Source: Typhlomys cinereus (lineage: Eukaryota; Chordata; Mammalia; Rodentia; Platacanthomyidae). From it: DNA of 64,000 bases. The DNA is taken from assembly GCA_023101885.1 (NCBI GenBank), contig JALPQD010000295.1, positions 1,773,939-1,837,938 on the forward strand. The letters are read 5' to 3'. A program made the translations under genes and the position numbers. Below, piece after piece: positions 53,795-64,000 of this stretch. A model generated the notes under the pieces. It did no database searches, had not been told where the DNA came from, and saw nothing but the letters and a program-made list of their open reading frames with translations. Position 1 is the first letter of the stretch, and each line of letters begins with the position of its first letter.

Positions 53795-55054
53795 TAGTTT
53801 AAGGAAAAGAGCAGAATAGAAATAGTATGCTGGTATTTTGAAAGAGGCCCTGGGTAGTACCTAGATACCACCTGGGGTGTGGGGCACAGGGTTGTGGGGA
53901 TTATTGCATCCAGGAAATGAGGCCTCGTTTAAGGTCTTAGTCGTTATAAAGGAATTGAAAAGTATTCAGAAAGAAGCTGAGGATGATTTTATTAGAGTCT
54001 GAAACAAAAACAGCAGGACGTGAAGTAGAAATCCCAGCAATTGCCTGGAGAAAGAAGACAGTAAAAAGGAAAAGCAAGTCATGACTCTGAGTTCTTCACA
54101 TAGTCAAATAGTGAAGGAGTGGGAGTGGAAGAAAGATGTCAGGCTTATGGTCCTGAAGTTCTGTAAAAATTTGCATTAAGGAAGGGCTTTATCATGTACT
54201 CATTAACCAGATTACTATTGCTCTATCAAAGCCTTTGTAACTGTGTCTCACAGTACAACAATCTCATCATTTGGGAGCCTCTATCATCTCTCTCCCCACT
54301 GCCTGATACTATCTGTGTCACATGATGTGACACTTCTTCCACATTGGAAAGGCTATAAAAGGTTATCCATTCCTTTTGTCCATGGGATTTCTGCAGAGAT
54401 TCCTCCCACTACACTGTTGCCAGTGGTCACGGCAAGTTAGCTCTTCATACTTTGGGCTAGCTTTTGTCTTCTGAGTATTAGCTCAACTTTAGGCTAAGCC
54501 TCTGTTCTAATAGAGTTGTATATTCATGGACCCCCATCTTTTCTTTCTCTAAGAAACTGTTACTCCTATCTCCTTAGATGTCTTTAGGTGATTCAGCTTT
54601 CCAATGGGGTGAATTCCTGGCCTAGTGAATAACAAGCCCACTTGAATTAATTCAAAGGAGGAGCCCATAATAGATATGTTTTAATTTTTAGGGAAAGTAA
54701 AGAATGTTATGTGTCAGAGGTAGAAGTGAAATTTCATTCTACTGCTACTAGAGAAGTGAAGTGGATTGTGAGGGTCTTTTCTCAGTGACCTCCAAGTTTG
54801 CTCAGTCCTATCCTAAGGTTGGTAGTGTTAGAGATGTTATTGGATTTAAGGCCATAGCCTATTTCTCAACAATCCAGTCATCTGCCCTCAATAAATTAAT
54901 TAAAAGAACAAAATGAATATTGAAAACCATAAAAAGATTTATCATTGTGGATACATTAGGAAGATGGACAAAGATGCCTCCCTTGACTTCAGGGTTACAG
55001 TATAAGTAGAGGTCCAGAAGTATGCATCTAATCAGCCCTTGACAGGATATTGCT
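53795..55054. other. No gene recognised
   Basis: AT-rich. A TATA-like GGCTATAAAAGG at about 54,349 on the plus strand might mark an LTR, but no ends were found. Confidence 0.45.
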
Positions 55055-55320
55055 CCATAGATCAGTTTTGGCTACACTCTGATAGGGGGCTGACAGTTGC
55101 AAATCTTTTTCAAAAACTTTCTCCTTTGACTGATGCAGGATTTAGTATTAATTTTCTCCCAGAAATCATCTCTGGATAAATTCTATTCACTTTCATTGTC
55201 TGATAACCCAAGCAACAAATACAACTGTTGGGTTAGAATAGTTTCATCCCCGTAGGCAAGGGATAGAGGTTGTCTTCACTTTTGGGTCATGCTAGTTCAG
55301 TTATGGTGGATACTTAGTGT
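55055..55320 (-). mobile_element. LTR fragment, minus strand, inverse of 63,731-64,000
   Basis: Reverse complement matches 63,731-64,000 along its length, with scattered single-base gaps (CCATAGATCAG, GATGCAGGATTTAGTATTAA, TCATGCTAGTTCAGTTATGG). Beyond 55,320 it diverges. The partner lies inside an LTR that starts at 63,638, so this is a piece of a related LTR in opposite orientation. Confidence 0.85.
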
Positions 55321-55324
55321 AATT

Positions 55325-56389
55325 TCATGGCATTTAATTTGCCATATGGAAAGAGGGAATTCCAACTTGCCATTGTGCACTTTTGGGAGATTATCAGGAT
55401 GGCTTGTAGGTAACTTCAAACTAAGTAGTTTCCAGTTTGCAAATGAAAGCAATGCAAATAAGCACAATAGGCTTGGTGCAACAAAGACCATTCCTATTCA
55501 AATACTTTATTCACAGGGAGAGTTTCTGTGTTTTCCATAGTGTCAGTTACAGCACTATGAGGTTGGCAGTTTGGGTCTGAGGCCCTGCTTATTGTGAGAA
55601 GATGATGTCAGAAACATGTGAACCCACCTGTGTCTGTGGTTTCTACAGTTTTAGAATCTATTGAATAACAATTCATTTGAATTCAATCTGAATTCACTTG
55701 GCATAGTGGTTTCAATGGCCACGATTTGCCACCTAATCCTACTTGTCTTAGTATCAAGCCAAAGTAAACAGAGCTTAGTTCATTCCACTTAATTACTAAT
55801 ATTAATTTCATATCACACACCATACAGAAAAAAAATTCTCTCATATATATATTCTATTAGATTGCAAAATGGATACAAAGGGTTAGGATGCTGCTAGATA
55901 AAGAACTGGATACAGTTCTTTGTCCGTTGTTCATCAGTAATTTGCAGACCCCCCCTCACTTTCATAACTGACCAATGCCTGCCTGCTCCAGTCCATTGTA
56001 AGTGACTGCATGACCATACAATTTTTGGAGATGGCATTTCACAACTCTTTCCCTATCCTCTGACTCTTTATTCTTTCTGTGTCTCTACTCCTCCATCAAC
56101 AAAGGTACACTGTAGCAGGATGCTTGCACGGAGAAGGCAGGACACCTGACTATCTGCAAAGAAGTACTTTTGTTTGTGTCAGAACACGGCTTGGTGAGTT
56201 CTTACCCAGAAGACAGAAAGCAGGTTAATGAAAAATGCAAACTTTTATGCTTTTGTTATTTCTCTCACATTCATTCCTTTGTCTTCCCTATACAGTGATT
56301 ATACATTTCCCAAGATGTGATGAAGTTACACACTGCACACTGACTATATCACTTAGCCTTGATGCTAACCTTCCATGTATTCTTGATAA
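55325..56389. other. No gene recognised
   Basis: AT-rich sequence left of the provirus. Nothing recognisable as gag, pol or env. Confidence 0.5.
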
Positions 56390-56393
56390 GTAA
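56390..56393. repeat. Target-site duplication GTAA, left
   Basis: GTAA directly precedes the 5' LTR and recurs at 63,178-63,181 after the 3' LTR. A 4-bp duplication is usual for gammaretrovirus-type integrase. Confidence 0.8.
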
Positions 56394-56936
56394 TGCTGGA
56401 CCCTGAGACCCTCGCCCTAAAATTCACAAGAGGGCTGGTTCAAGCCCACAGTATAGCCCTTGCTGTAGTCTCAGGCATCATTTTTTAGCCATCCAAGCCT
56501 CCATTGTAGTCATTGCTTAAAACTATGTACAGCCTTGAGCCTTTTACAGGTATTCCCCACCCCTTAAGAACCTCCAGCCCTTCAGTTCTGAAAAGCAAGT
56601 TTCCCAAAGGGGAATTCCATCAATGAAGGTTCACCAGAATGAACAGCCTGCGGTTAAGCAGTGGACTGGAACGATTACCAAGAGCAACTCCACCCGAGCT
56701 CTTGCCAACCAATGACTGTAAGGTCATAGAAAATTCTTCAGCTAAGCAACCCCCCCTACCCAAGACCCCTTAAAACCCTTGCCCGAGCTGCTCGGGGCCG
56801 CTTCAGTCTTTCCTGCGGAAAGGTTGCTGGAGCCGACCGGCGCGTCGTTAATAAAAACCTCATGCTATTGCAGTGAGAAGGGTCTTGGTCTTTCTCTCGG
56901 TGGCCTCGTTCCTGACTGAAAGACGGGGGTCTTTCA
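56394..56936 (+). mobile_element. 5' LTR of the provirus
   Basis: Begins TGCTGGACCCTGAGACC and ends GGGGGTCTTTCA. CCAAT at 56,709-56,713, TATA-like TTAAAA at 56,770-56,775 and AATAAA at 56,850-56,855 give a normal U3-R-U5 order. Confidence 0.9.
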
Positions 56937-56939
56937 TTT

Positions 56940-56957
56940 TGGGGGCTCGTCCGGGAT
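56940..56957 (+). other. Primer-binding site, tRNA-Pro type
   Basis: TGGGGGCTCGTCCGGGAT, 3 bp after the LTR end, is the complement of the 3' end of tRNA-Pro as used by murine leukaemia virus-like elements. Confidence 0.95.
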
Positions 56958-58694
56958 TCGAGACCCCCGAGAGATTGCCCCAACACCAGCCTCGGAGGTA
57001 TGTGAGCCTCCTGTCTTCTTTACTTGTGCTTTGTTTAAGTCTGTGTCTGTTTGTGTTTGATACTGTGTCTGTTTGTTTCCTCTTATGAGGTTGGGGCGGT
57101 CAGTAAACTGCGAGACAGACGTGTCATATCGCAGAGGACTGTGAGAGTCCCAGAGGACGCTCTTGACTCTCTGTAGGGGAAAGGACAGAAGTGTCGTTCC
57201 CCATCTGGTTTTGTCTGATCTGCGTCTGTACGTTTGCTGTTCTGCAGTCTGCAGTATTTGTGTCTTGTCTATCTTGTCTTGAATCACTAAAAGGATATTA
57301 GGAAAAGAACCCAAACTGAGTGTTGAGGTAGAAATTTTGCCTGTGATGATAAAGAGTTACTTCAATGTTCTAACTTGATTGGTTACTTGGATTTCTTATA
57401 ATGTGGGTTTTATGTTTCAAATAACAAGCTGTGGCCACTATAAATTTCATTGTGCGCTTATGATCACATTTTGGTTTTTGACTCTGTTTACTATTTGGCT
57501 GCTCAATTTAAATGCACGTGCACACTTAGGAATAAATCATTTTGATGATGTAAAAAGGCCTGAGTACGTACTGACCAAAATATCTTGTTTTATCTTGAAG
57601 CTTCACAAAAAGTGGCATGTGTTTTTACCTAGGATCTGGTAACATCACTTTTGTAGTTCCTTAAAAATTTGTTTTCCCATGAGTAATACCAACATATCTA
57701 AAAGCCAGAAGGAAAAACTGTTTCTGAAAAATTCATTGGAATTCCTTCATTCTCCTGGTATGTACGAGTTCCCTTTCTTGGGGACAAATCTGCTTTTCTA
57801 ATTCCCTGTTCCCAGGTGTACTCCTATGTTCTGCTATATAATGATTTTTAAGATAAGGTCTACTGCCTCTTTTAAAGGATATTTCTTACAGGATAACTAA
57901 AGTGAAAACAGCAGGAAACCATCAAATAGAAAGAAATATATATGTATAGTAGTAGAGGTAAAAGGTTTTGGGATGAGATATGTTACTTAGAAAGTTAAGA
58001 GGTGCAGGAGGTTTATGAGTTGGTTACTTAAAAGAATGTTAAAGTATGTTGTGAAGGTTTGTGGGATGTAGAGTTATGAGAGAGAACTGAAATAAGAGAT
58101 GATGGTTAAAGAAATATTGTTTGTTATGTTTCTTCCATGTTATAAAACAAAAGATATTGAGCCTCAGAAATTAGAAATTAAGAATTAAGCTTCATGTATT
58201 CAAATGTATTTCAGTTGTCTGTTTAAAGCAGAAAATTGGTTACTTCTAAAATCCCAACTTCTCAAGGACAGTAGGAATCTAACCAGTGGGGTCATAAATG
58301 AGAAGTCTGAGACCAGGGCCCTTCCTGCCCCCAGGGAGGTGGCCAGCAGAAGCTGAGCCCCGCCTCAGCTCAGCTTGGAACAGACTCAAGGCCAACTAGG
58401 GAGTTTCTCTAAATCTTGGACTTTTGGTAAAAGAGACTGTGCTAAACCAACCTCTGCTCACCTTTTGGAGCAGGCCTCTCTTGGAGGGGGAGGAAAAGGG
58501 CACCTGCAAAATGGGGGAGGGAATGTTTTAACCTCTGTATGAATGTGAGTGAGTGTCGGCCTGAGGTGGGAACCTGTAACACCTCTGGCTCGAGTTTGTA
58601 GTCCCACGGCGAGATCCCTAAGATCTCTTAAAGCCACGGGATTCGATTGGGCCAGTTCTGCATTTCCATGGTGATAACATATGGTCTAGGGTGG

Positions 58695-58714
58695 GATCGG
58701 ATTAGAATCCGATC
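58695..58714. other. 20-bp near-perfect palindrome inside the provirus
   Basis: GATCGGATT, AG, AATCCGATC: 9-bp complementary arms with a 2-bp centre, 1.75 kb from the primer site. Confidence 0.8.
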
Positions 58715-60403
58715 GCAAGTCACGAAACAGCTGAACCACTATGGCTAAGTTATCACCCATGACTCTGCAGAGTGTGGCCAGACTGGTACTTGAATGATCT
58801 CTCCTGGAGGGATTCCAACCTTTGTCTGTCTGCGTCGTGTGGTGGGGATCATGTGACTCTAGCTCTTGGTCTACGTAGTACAGTGGGGATCAATGTAACT
58901 TAGCTTTTGTTAGTCAATGGAAGGGAATTCCTAAAAATGTTTGCCCTGAAGGAAAGTGTTTCAAGTCTGAGACAATGACTATGCTGTTAAATGCATAGGG
59001 AATACAGGAAGCTTCGCATGTGTGGACCATGGACTCTCCCCTTTTAGTGTCATCGGGTGGGGCTCTGGTGGTGTTGGGTGGAGTGCTGGCCTCCCCGGCC
59101 CACACCACGGGCAGTGTCAGTGGATGTCTTTGCTGACAACACTGTGTATGTGATTATCAGAACTCTGCTAAGCCACGCGTCCTTTCCTCAAGTCCAGGTT
59201 CACTAATTGAAGCCAGAAGAGAGAGCGTTTCCCCTCTGTGTCCAGGGACTATCTAGAATTGTGAATGCTTAGTTCTACCAACCTAAAAGAGGGTCAGTCA
59301 TAGCATATTCTCAGACATGCCCTGTATCATCTTAGACAAGAGTGATCCCAGGATACTACCATCCAACTAGACAAACAAATGCCAGAAGTTGAGAGACTAT
59401 AGAGCTTGCCAAAAGTACCAGCTAGTAACTCAGGAAAAAGCTTTGCCTCCCATACCCTCAAGACTAAGGTGAAACAGACAGGAATTTCATTTAGCTTCCA
59501 TGTCAGCCAAAGTCCTCTCTGTCAGGGGGAAGTAAACTCTCATGTGGAGGACAACAGGGCTCTCTATCTGTTGAGGGAAATAGGTCCCCATCATCTGTAA
59601 GGGAGGGTTGGCACCATCAGGAAGCTTTCATTTCTGTCTTGGAGGTAGAATCTTTGTTTCTGTTTGTCCTAGGACTTTAAAAATAGGACAGGTTGACCTA
59701 GGACTTAGTAAAAAAAAAAAGAAAGAACAGAAGAACCAGAAAGCAAAGGAATCAGAACTTGACATTTGCCTTAGGGGATAGGTTAAACAGCACCCCAAGC
59801 AGATCAACCCAGGACCCCTCCCGACAGGGAAGGTGGAAAAAGATGCTTTGAATATGAACAGACTGGGCGCTTTGAGACTGTTGTGAGCAAGCAGAGCTTT
59901 CATGTGGCCTATGTCCCAACTAGGGAATTTCCACTGGAGGAAGATTGCCCCCTGAACCTCAGGGCCCAGGGGTCGAGCGGTTCTCTGGTGGGAGACCAAT
60001 GAAATGGCCTGAAGCTCTTAGCTTCCCTCCGATGGGAAAAAGGAGTTTGCCACTGATATCCAGCAAAAGGAAGCCCAAAAGTGCCAGTTGAGCATCTCGT
60101 GAGAACCTTGGGTTTAAAGTGCAAATGGGGAAGCCTCTTTGTTTCTATGTTAATAGACAAGGGAACAAAATTCTAGTGCTCAACTTCCTTCCTAGGCTTT
60201 TGTCAACTTTTGATTTTACTAAAATGTTTAAGATCAGGAAAAATGACAGGCTCATTGCACTCACAAAGTAACTACTGAGATTCCTTATATGCTTAATAGT
60301 GATGCTTTTTAGGCATTCCTTTGTTTACATGCCTGAGTGCCCGAATATTCAAGTTTAGGCTTAATAGAATAAAATAGTTTAGCACTGTTATAAAGTCATC
60401 CAC

Positions 60404-61249
60404 GTGGGCTCTGGTTTTAGACGCACCAAAGGTATTAAAAGAGAAATCATGGGTTACAGAAAATGCCCGATAGCATGTAACAAAAGTCTGCAGTTTAAAG
60501 ACCCTAAATGCTGCATCCTTTCCAACCATTCGATAAGATTCCAACCTGATAAGATATTATCTCAAGGAACATTTTCTGGAGAAAAGACATGGCTTTATTT
60601 AGGAGAAATAAAAAACATAGAAATTGGCAGGCTTGGTGTTCCTTCCCAGTTCAGGCCTAAAGCCTGTTCCCTGGGAGGTCACTGTAACCCCATGGGCAGT
60701 GCTAGGATTTCTTGGTATGTCACAATACGCCCAGGGACAGGTGCTAAACATTCTTTCCTAGGTAATTTACATTTTGCCCCGGGCTTGCGTGAGCCCCCAG
60801 GCCGAGCCCGCTGACCCCTTCTGCCCCTGCCGCACCCCTCTCCACCCTGGCCACAGGGGTTTGGGCTCCGTGATTGTTGACTCTCTCACTAGAGAGATTA
60901 AGAAAACTGGAGTGGTGTTCGCCAGCTTGTTCCTGCTGCTTTCCTTGACAGTATTCAGCATTGTGAGTGTGACGGCCTACATTGCCTTGGCCCCGCTCTC
61001 TTTGACTATCAGCTTTAGAGTTATAAGGGTATGAACCAAGCATCCAGAAATCAGATAAAGGCCACCCATTCAGGGCATATTTGGAATCTAATGTTGCTAG
61101 ATCGCAGGAATTGTTCTGCTCTCAGTCATGTGAACTGCACCATAAAAGAACTCAGGTGCCTTTTCTTAGTTGATGATTTAGTTGATCCTCTTGAGTTTGC
61201 AGTGTTATATGGGTGTTTACTTATGTTGGTGCCTTGCTCAACGGTCTGA
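60404..61249 (+). other. Provirus interior: weak coding-like stretch
   Basis: Three adjoining short frames (60,404-60,814; 60,774-61,034; 61,031-61,249) include a hydrophobic run around 60,905-60,990 (VVFASLFLLLSLTVFSIV) flanked by Lys/Arg. It could be the remains of a membrane-anchored Env-like protein, but no Env motif is convincing. Confidence 0.2.
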
Positions 61250-62610
61250 CACCACTGATTTTAGCTGATTTCACTCGTCAGTATTCCTGCTATTTATGAC
61301 TGACATCCCAAGTGCAGATAGATCCTTACCTAGGACTTGCAAGCAATAATGTTAAAGATGCTATGCCTAAAATCCAAGCAAATTCCTGGATTGAGCGCAA
61401 AGCAGAAAAATGAAAAGATGCTATCATAGGGGAATTATTCTTTTAATAATATTGCTTAAGCTCACGCTGGGACTTATAAAATGTTGGGGACACGTATAGT
61501 TAATTGTAAAATATGTTCCTTACTGAAATCAAAGGAGTCAATCTTCTCTGTATATATAAAAAAATGCAGTCTCTGTTACAAGTATGTGGGCTCAGCCTCT
61601 TGGCTATCTGGTGCACCATTATACACTGGCTAGATTTGCAATACTGAGAGAATATTTCTGTTAAGTGCCATTATCCTCAAGCAATGGGATAGGTTCTTGG
61701 AAAAAATGTCCTTCCTAAAAGTAAAGCTGTCACAGAAGTTTCAGTAAACAGGTCCGATTCACTAAGCCAAAGAGTTGTTTTTATTCTCCATTCTGCTGAC
61801 TCCTTGCCTCACCTGATACAGAGGGAAAAGCAATGGCAAACTTAAGGAGTAAACTAGGAAAACAGCAAAACCCAGGTGTAGCTCCCAGAGTGCTCCATTA
61901 GCATCATGCTGGCTTTTCATTTAGATCAGAGAAATGGTGTTACATCCCTTTGGTCCCCCAAAGAAGAAGACTTATATGCTTATTTTTCAGAATAAAAAAG
62001 GGGATAATTTAGATTGCTCTGTACAAAGAATCAGTTCTCATTGTTTTGGACAGGTTTTAAAATATGATCTACAGTAGCCCGAGGAAAAGGTCTCCTTGGC
62101 TTTTACACCTTGTAAATGTGTTCTTTTACTAACTCCTGCTTGCTTGTACCCACAGCAAGACTGCTGAGCTTGTTCGGTTTATCTCATGTGCCTTCCCAAT
62201 TACAATGATCTGGTCCTTCTATAGATTCTGGAGACTCAATTTGCCTGTGTTTTGTCTCTTTTAGACCAACCTTGAGGTAATAAAGCCATCTATCAAAGAC
62301 CTCTAGACCAACCAGCATTTCATAGATGAATGTCCGACTGCTCTTATTTCTTCGCCCCGATTCAGCAGGATCAGCCCGATCGAATCATCGCCCTTTATTC
62401 CCAGAGCAGTCTGAATTCCAAATAGGTTTATGGGAAGTGAGGCAGGTTAGAGCAGCTATGCGGGATGGGTCTCAAGGTCTTTGGAATTCTGAAGAGACCT
62501 ACTGCTGGAATCGCCTGGAAGGAACACCCCTGCTGAAAAACTGACTCCAATTCTCCCAGAAATTTACCACGAGAACTGTGACTAACACTCCATGATTGGA
62601 GTGTGCCTAT

Positions 62611-62623
62611 AGAAAAAGGGGGA
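62611..62623 (+). other. Polypurine tract of the provirus
   Basis: AGAAAAAGGGGGA immediately before the 3' LTR; it primes plus-strand DNA synthesis in retroelements. Confidence 0.9.
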
Positions 62624-63177
62624 TTTGGACCCTGAGACCCTCGCCCTAAAATTCACAAGCAGGCTGGTTCAAGCCCACAGTTAGCCCTTGCTTGTAGTCA
62701 TTCAGGCATCCATTGTTTATAGCCATCCAAGCATCCATTGTTAGTCATTGCTTAAAACTTGTACACGCCTTGAGCCTTTTACAGGTATTTCCCCACCCTT
62801 AAGATCTCCAGCCCTTCAGTTCTGGAAAAGCAAGTTTGCCCAAAGGGGAATTCCATCAATGAAGGTCACCCAGAATGAAAAGCCTGCGGTTAAGCAGGTG
62901 GACTGGAACGATTACCAAGAGCCAACTCCACCCGAGCTCTTGCCGACCAATGACTGTAAAGGTCATAGAAATTCCTCAGCTAAGCAACCCCCCTACCCCA
63001 AGACCCCTTAAAAAACCCTTGCCCGAGCTGCTCGGGGCCGCTTCAGTCTTTCCTGCGTGAAAGGTTGCTGGAGCCGCCCGGCGCGTCGTTAAATAAAACC
63101 TCATGCTATTGCAGCGAGAAGGGTCTTGGTCTTTCTCTCGGTGGCCTCGTTCCTGACTGAAAGATGGGGGTCTTTCA
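62624..63177 (+). mobile_element. 3' LTR of the provirus
   Basis: Starts TTTGGACCCTGAG (TGCTGGACC in the 5' LTR) and ends GGGGGTCTTTCA; AATAAA at 63,092-63,097. It keeps bases missing from the 5' LTR at many places. Confidence 0.9.
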
Positions 63178-63181
63178 GTAA
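63178..63181. repeat. Target-site duplication GTAA, right
   Basis: See 56,390-56,393. Confidence 0.8.
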
Positions 63182-63479
63182 TATGTTATGTTGCCTTTTC
63201 ATAGTTCTAAAAGGGCCTTCACCACAAAACCCTCCCTCCCCTTTGATACTTAGGGTAAAAGAACATGGCCTTGATTTAGAGTTTTATATTTTAAAATATT
63301 ATTCTCTCTCTCGTTCTCATTTTCTCTCTCTCTCTCCCTCTCCATCTATCTTTGATAAAGATGAAGACAGACAATAGAAGTGTGGTACTAAACAGGGTAG
63401 AAAATATACCAGTTCCTGCAAAGAGTGAGGAAAGGAATCCTTACTATAACTATGTCCTGTTCCCTTTCAGAGACGAGGA
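63182..63479. other. Host or older ERV sequence beyond the provirus
   Basis: AT-rich, with a CT-rich stretch at 63,303-63,350. Ends at CCCTTTCAG/AGACGAGG, a splice-acceptor-like site. Confidence 0.4.
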
Positions 63480-63637
63480 GCCAAGCAACCACAACCCCAC
63501 GACACCGACCCTTTCCAGCAGGAAGTAGTTAGAACGGTCGTCGCCCCAGTTCCCATGTGGTTGGCTCGGCCTCCCCTGTCTCCCCTCTATCCACATTTTT
63601 AAGATTCAAAATGGCCCAGAAAAGAAAAAGGGGGGAA
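63480..63637 (+). mobile_element. 3' end of another ERV with polypurine tract
   Basis: A GC-richer stretch (CACGACACCGACCCTTTCCA, GGTTGGCTCGGCCTCCCCTG) runs into an A/G tract at 63,619-63,637 that abuts an LTR start. It looks like the end of an ERV interior whose rest is missing or interrupted. Confidence 0.6.
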
Positions 63638-64000
63638 TGTGGAACCCTGGTTCCCGCTGTGAAGCCCAGGTTCCCGCTGTGAAGCCCAAGTTCCCGCCGG
63701 TGCAAAATTCAAATCTCCGCCGGCGCCAACTCACTAAAGTACTCACCATAACTGAACTAGCATGACCCCAAAGTGAAGAGAACCTCTATCCCTTGCCTAC
63801 AGGGATGAAACTATTCTAACCCAACAGTTGTACTGTTGCTTTGGTTATCAGACAACTAAAGTGAATTAGAATTTACCCAGAGATGATTTCTGGGAGAAAA
63901 TTAATACTAAATCCTGCATCAATCAAAGGAGAGTGTTTTGAAAAAGATTTGCAACTGTCAGGCCCCCTATCAAGAGTGTAGCCAAAACACTGATCTATGG
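63638..64000 (+). mobile_element. LTR start, cut by window end
   Basis: TGTGGAACCCTGGTTCCCGC follows the polypurine tract. A 20-bp unit GGTTCCCGCTGTGAAGCCC(A) is repeated two to three times at 63,648-63,698. From 63,731 the sequence matches the inverted LTR fragment at 55,055-55,320. Confidence 0.8.

Larger units (their letters stand above)
56394..63177 (+). mobile_element. Complete provirus-shaped ERV without recognisable genes
   Basis: The element is 6.8 kb with a 543-bp 5' LTR, a primer site for tRNA-Pro, a splice-donor-like GAG/GTATGT at 56,998, about 5.6 kb of interior, a polypurine tract and a 554-bp 3' LTR, bracketed by GTAA duplications. The interior holds no recognisable gag, protease, pol or env. 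Its longest frames are short and unlike ERV proteins, so it resembles VL30-type non-autonomous elements that depend on a helper. LTRs differ mostly by single-base gaps. It may be recently integrated, with sequencing errors, or modestly old. Confidence 0.85.

Overview
The window looks like nuclear DNA from a rodent. It holds mammalian-type split genes and pseudogenes, an L1 insertion, class I endogenous retroviruses (ERVs), many CA/GT microsatellites, and about seventeen copies or fragments of one dimeric SINE. The left half of this SINE is tRNA-like (GGCTGGAGAGRTGGCTCAGG). Its right half is unlike B1 or B2 and ends in a CA/A-rich tail. From memory this fits IDL-Geo, the SINE of Geomyoidea (kangaroo rats, pocket mice, pocket gophers); that assignment is an inference. 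No bacterial-type gene, CRISPR array or functional tRNA/rRNA gene was seen.

The main host content is a cluster of three related copies of PTGES (microsomal prostaglandin E synthase-1). Copy A (+, 745-2610 for exons 2-3) is a pseudogene. Copy B (+, 31,324-36,090) keeps all three exons, splice sites and an open frame. However, the codon for the catalytic arginine (human Arg126) reads Cys, and the normal stop codon reads CGA, adding 20 residues. Copy C (-, 39,664-41,690) is an inverted fragment with exon 1 and intron 1 only. Its left breakpoint abuts a 21-bp palindrome. Units A and B share kilobases of flanking DNA; the 23-kb stretch 5,351-28,900 lies in the A unit but not in B.

That 23-kb stretch is mostly transposable elements. 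It holds a nearly full-length retrocopy of the short (DWNN-only) RBBP6 mRNA (9,296-12,193, minus strand, 15-bp target duplications, GC-rich 5' UTR kept as a CpG island). It also holds a 3-kb 5'-inverted L1 with an open ORF2 tail and 13-bp target duplications (15,881-18,938), clustered LTR-like elements (14.8-24 kb), and SINE-seeded microsatellites.

Right of about 42.5 kb the DNA is AT-rich and retroviral. An AKR1B-type aldo-keto reductase processed pseudogene (43,094-44,262) is split by an L1 3' fragment. A broken gammaretrovirus-like ERV on the minus strand (45,690-50,320) retains pieces of RT, RNase H, integrase, SU and TM. A 10-N assembly gap lies at 51,583-51,592. A complete provirus-shaped element (56,394-63,177) has paired LTRs, a tRNA-Pro primer site, a polypurine tract and a 4-bp GTAA target duplication, but no recognisable gag or pol. 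The end of yet another ERV (63,480-64,000) closes the window; its LTR is repeated in inverse orientation at 55,055-55,320. Base quality seems lower right of the gap: related copies there differ mainly by single-base deletions.

The only open reading frames that look protein-like are PTGES copy B, the RBBP6 retrocopy ORF and the L1 ORF2 tail. Everything else is pseudogenic, repetitive or unrecognised.
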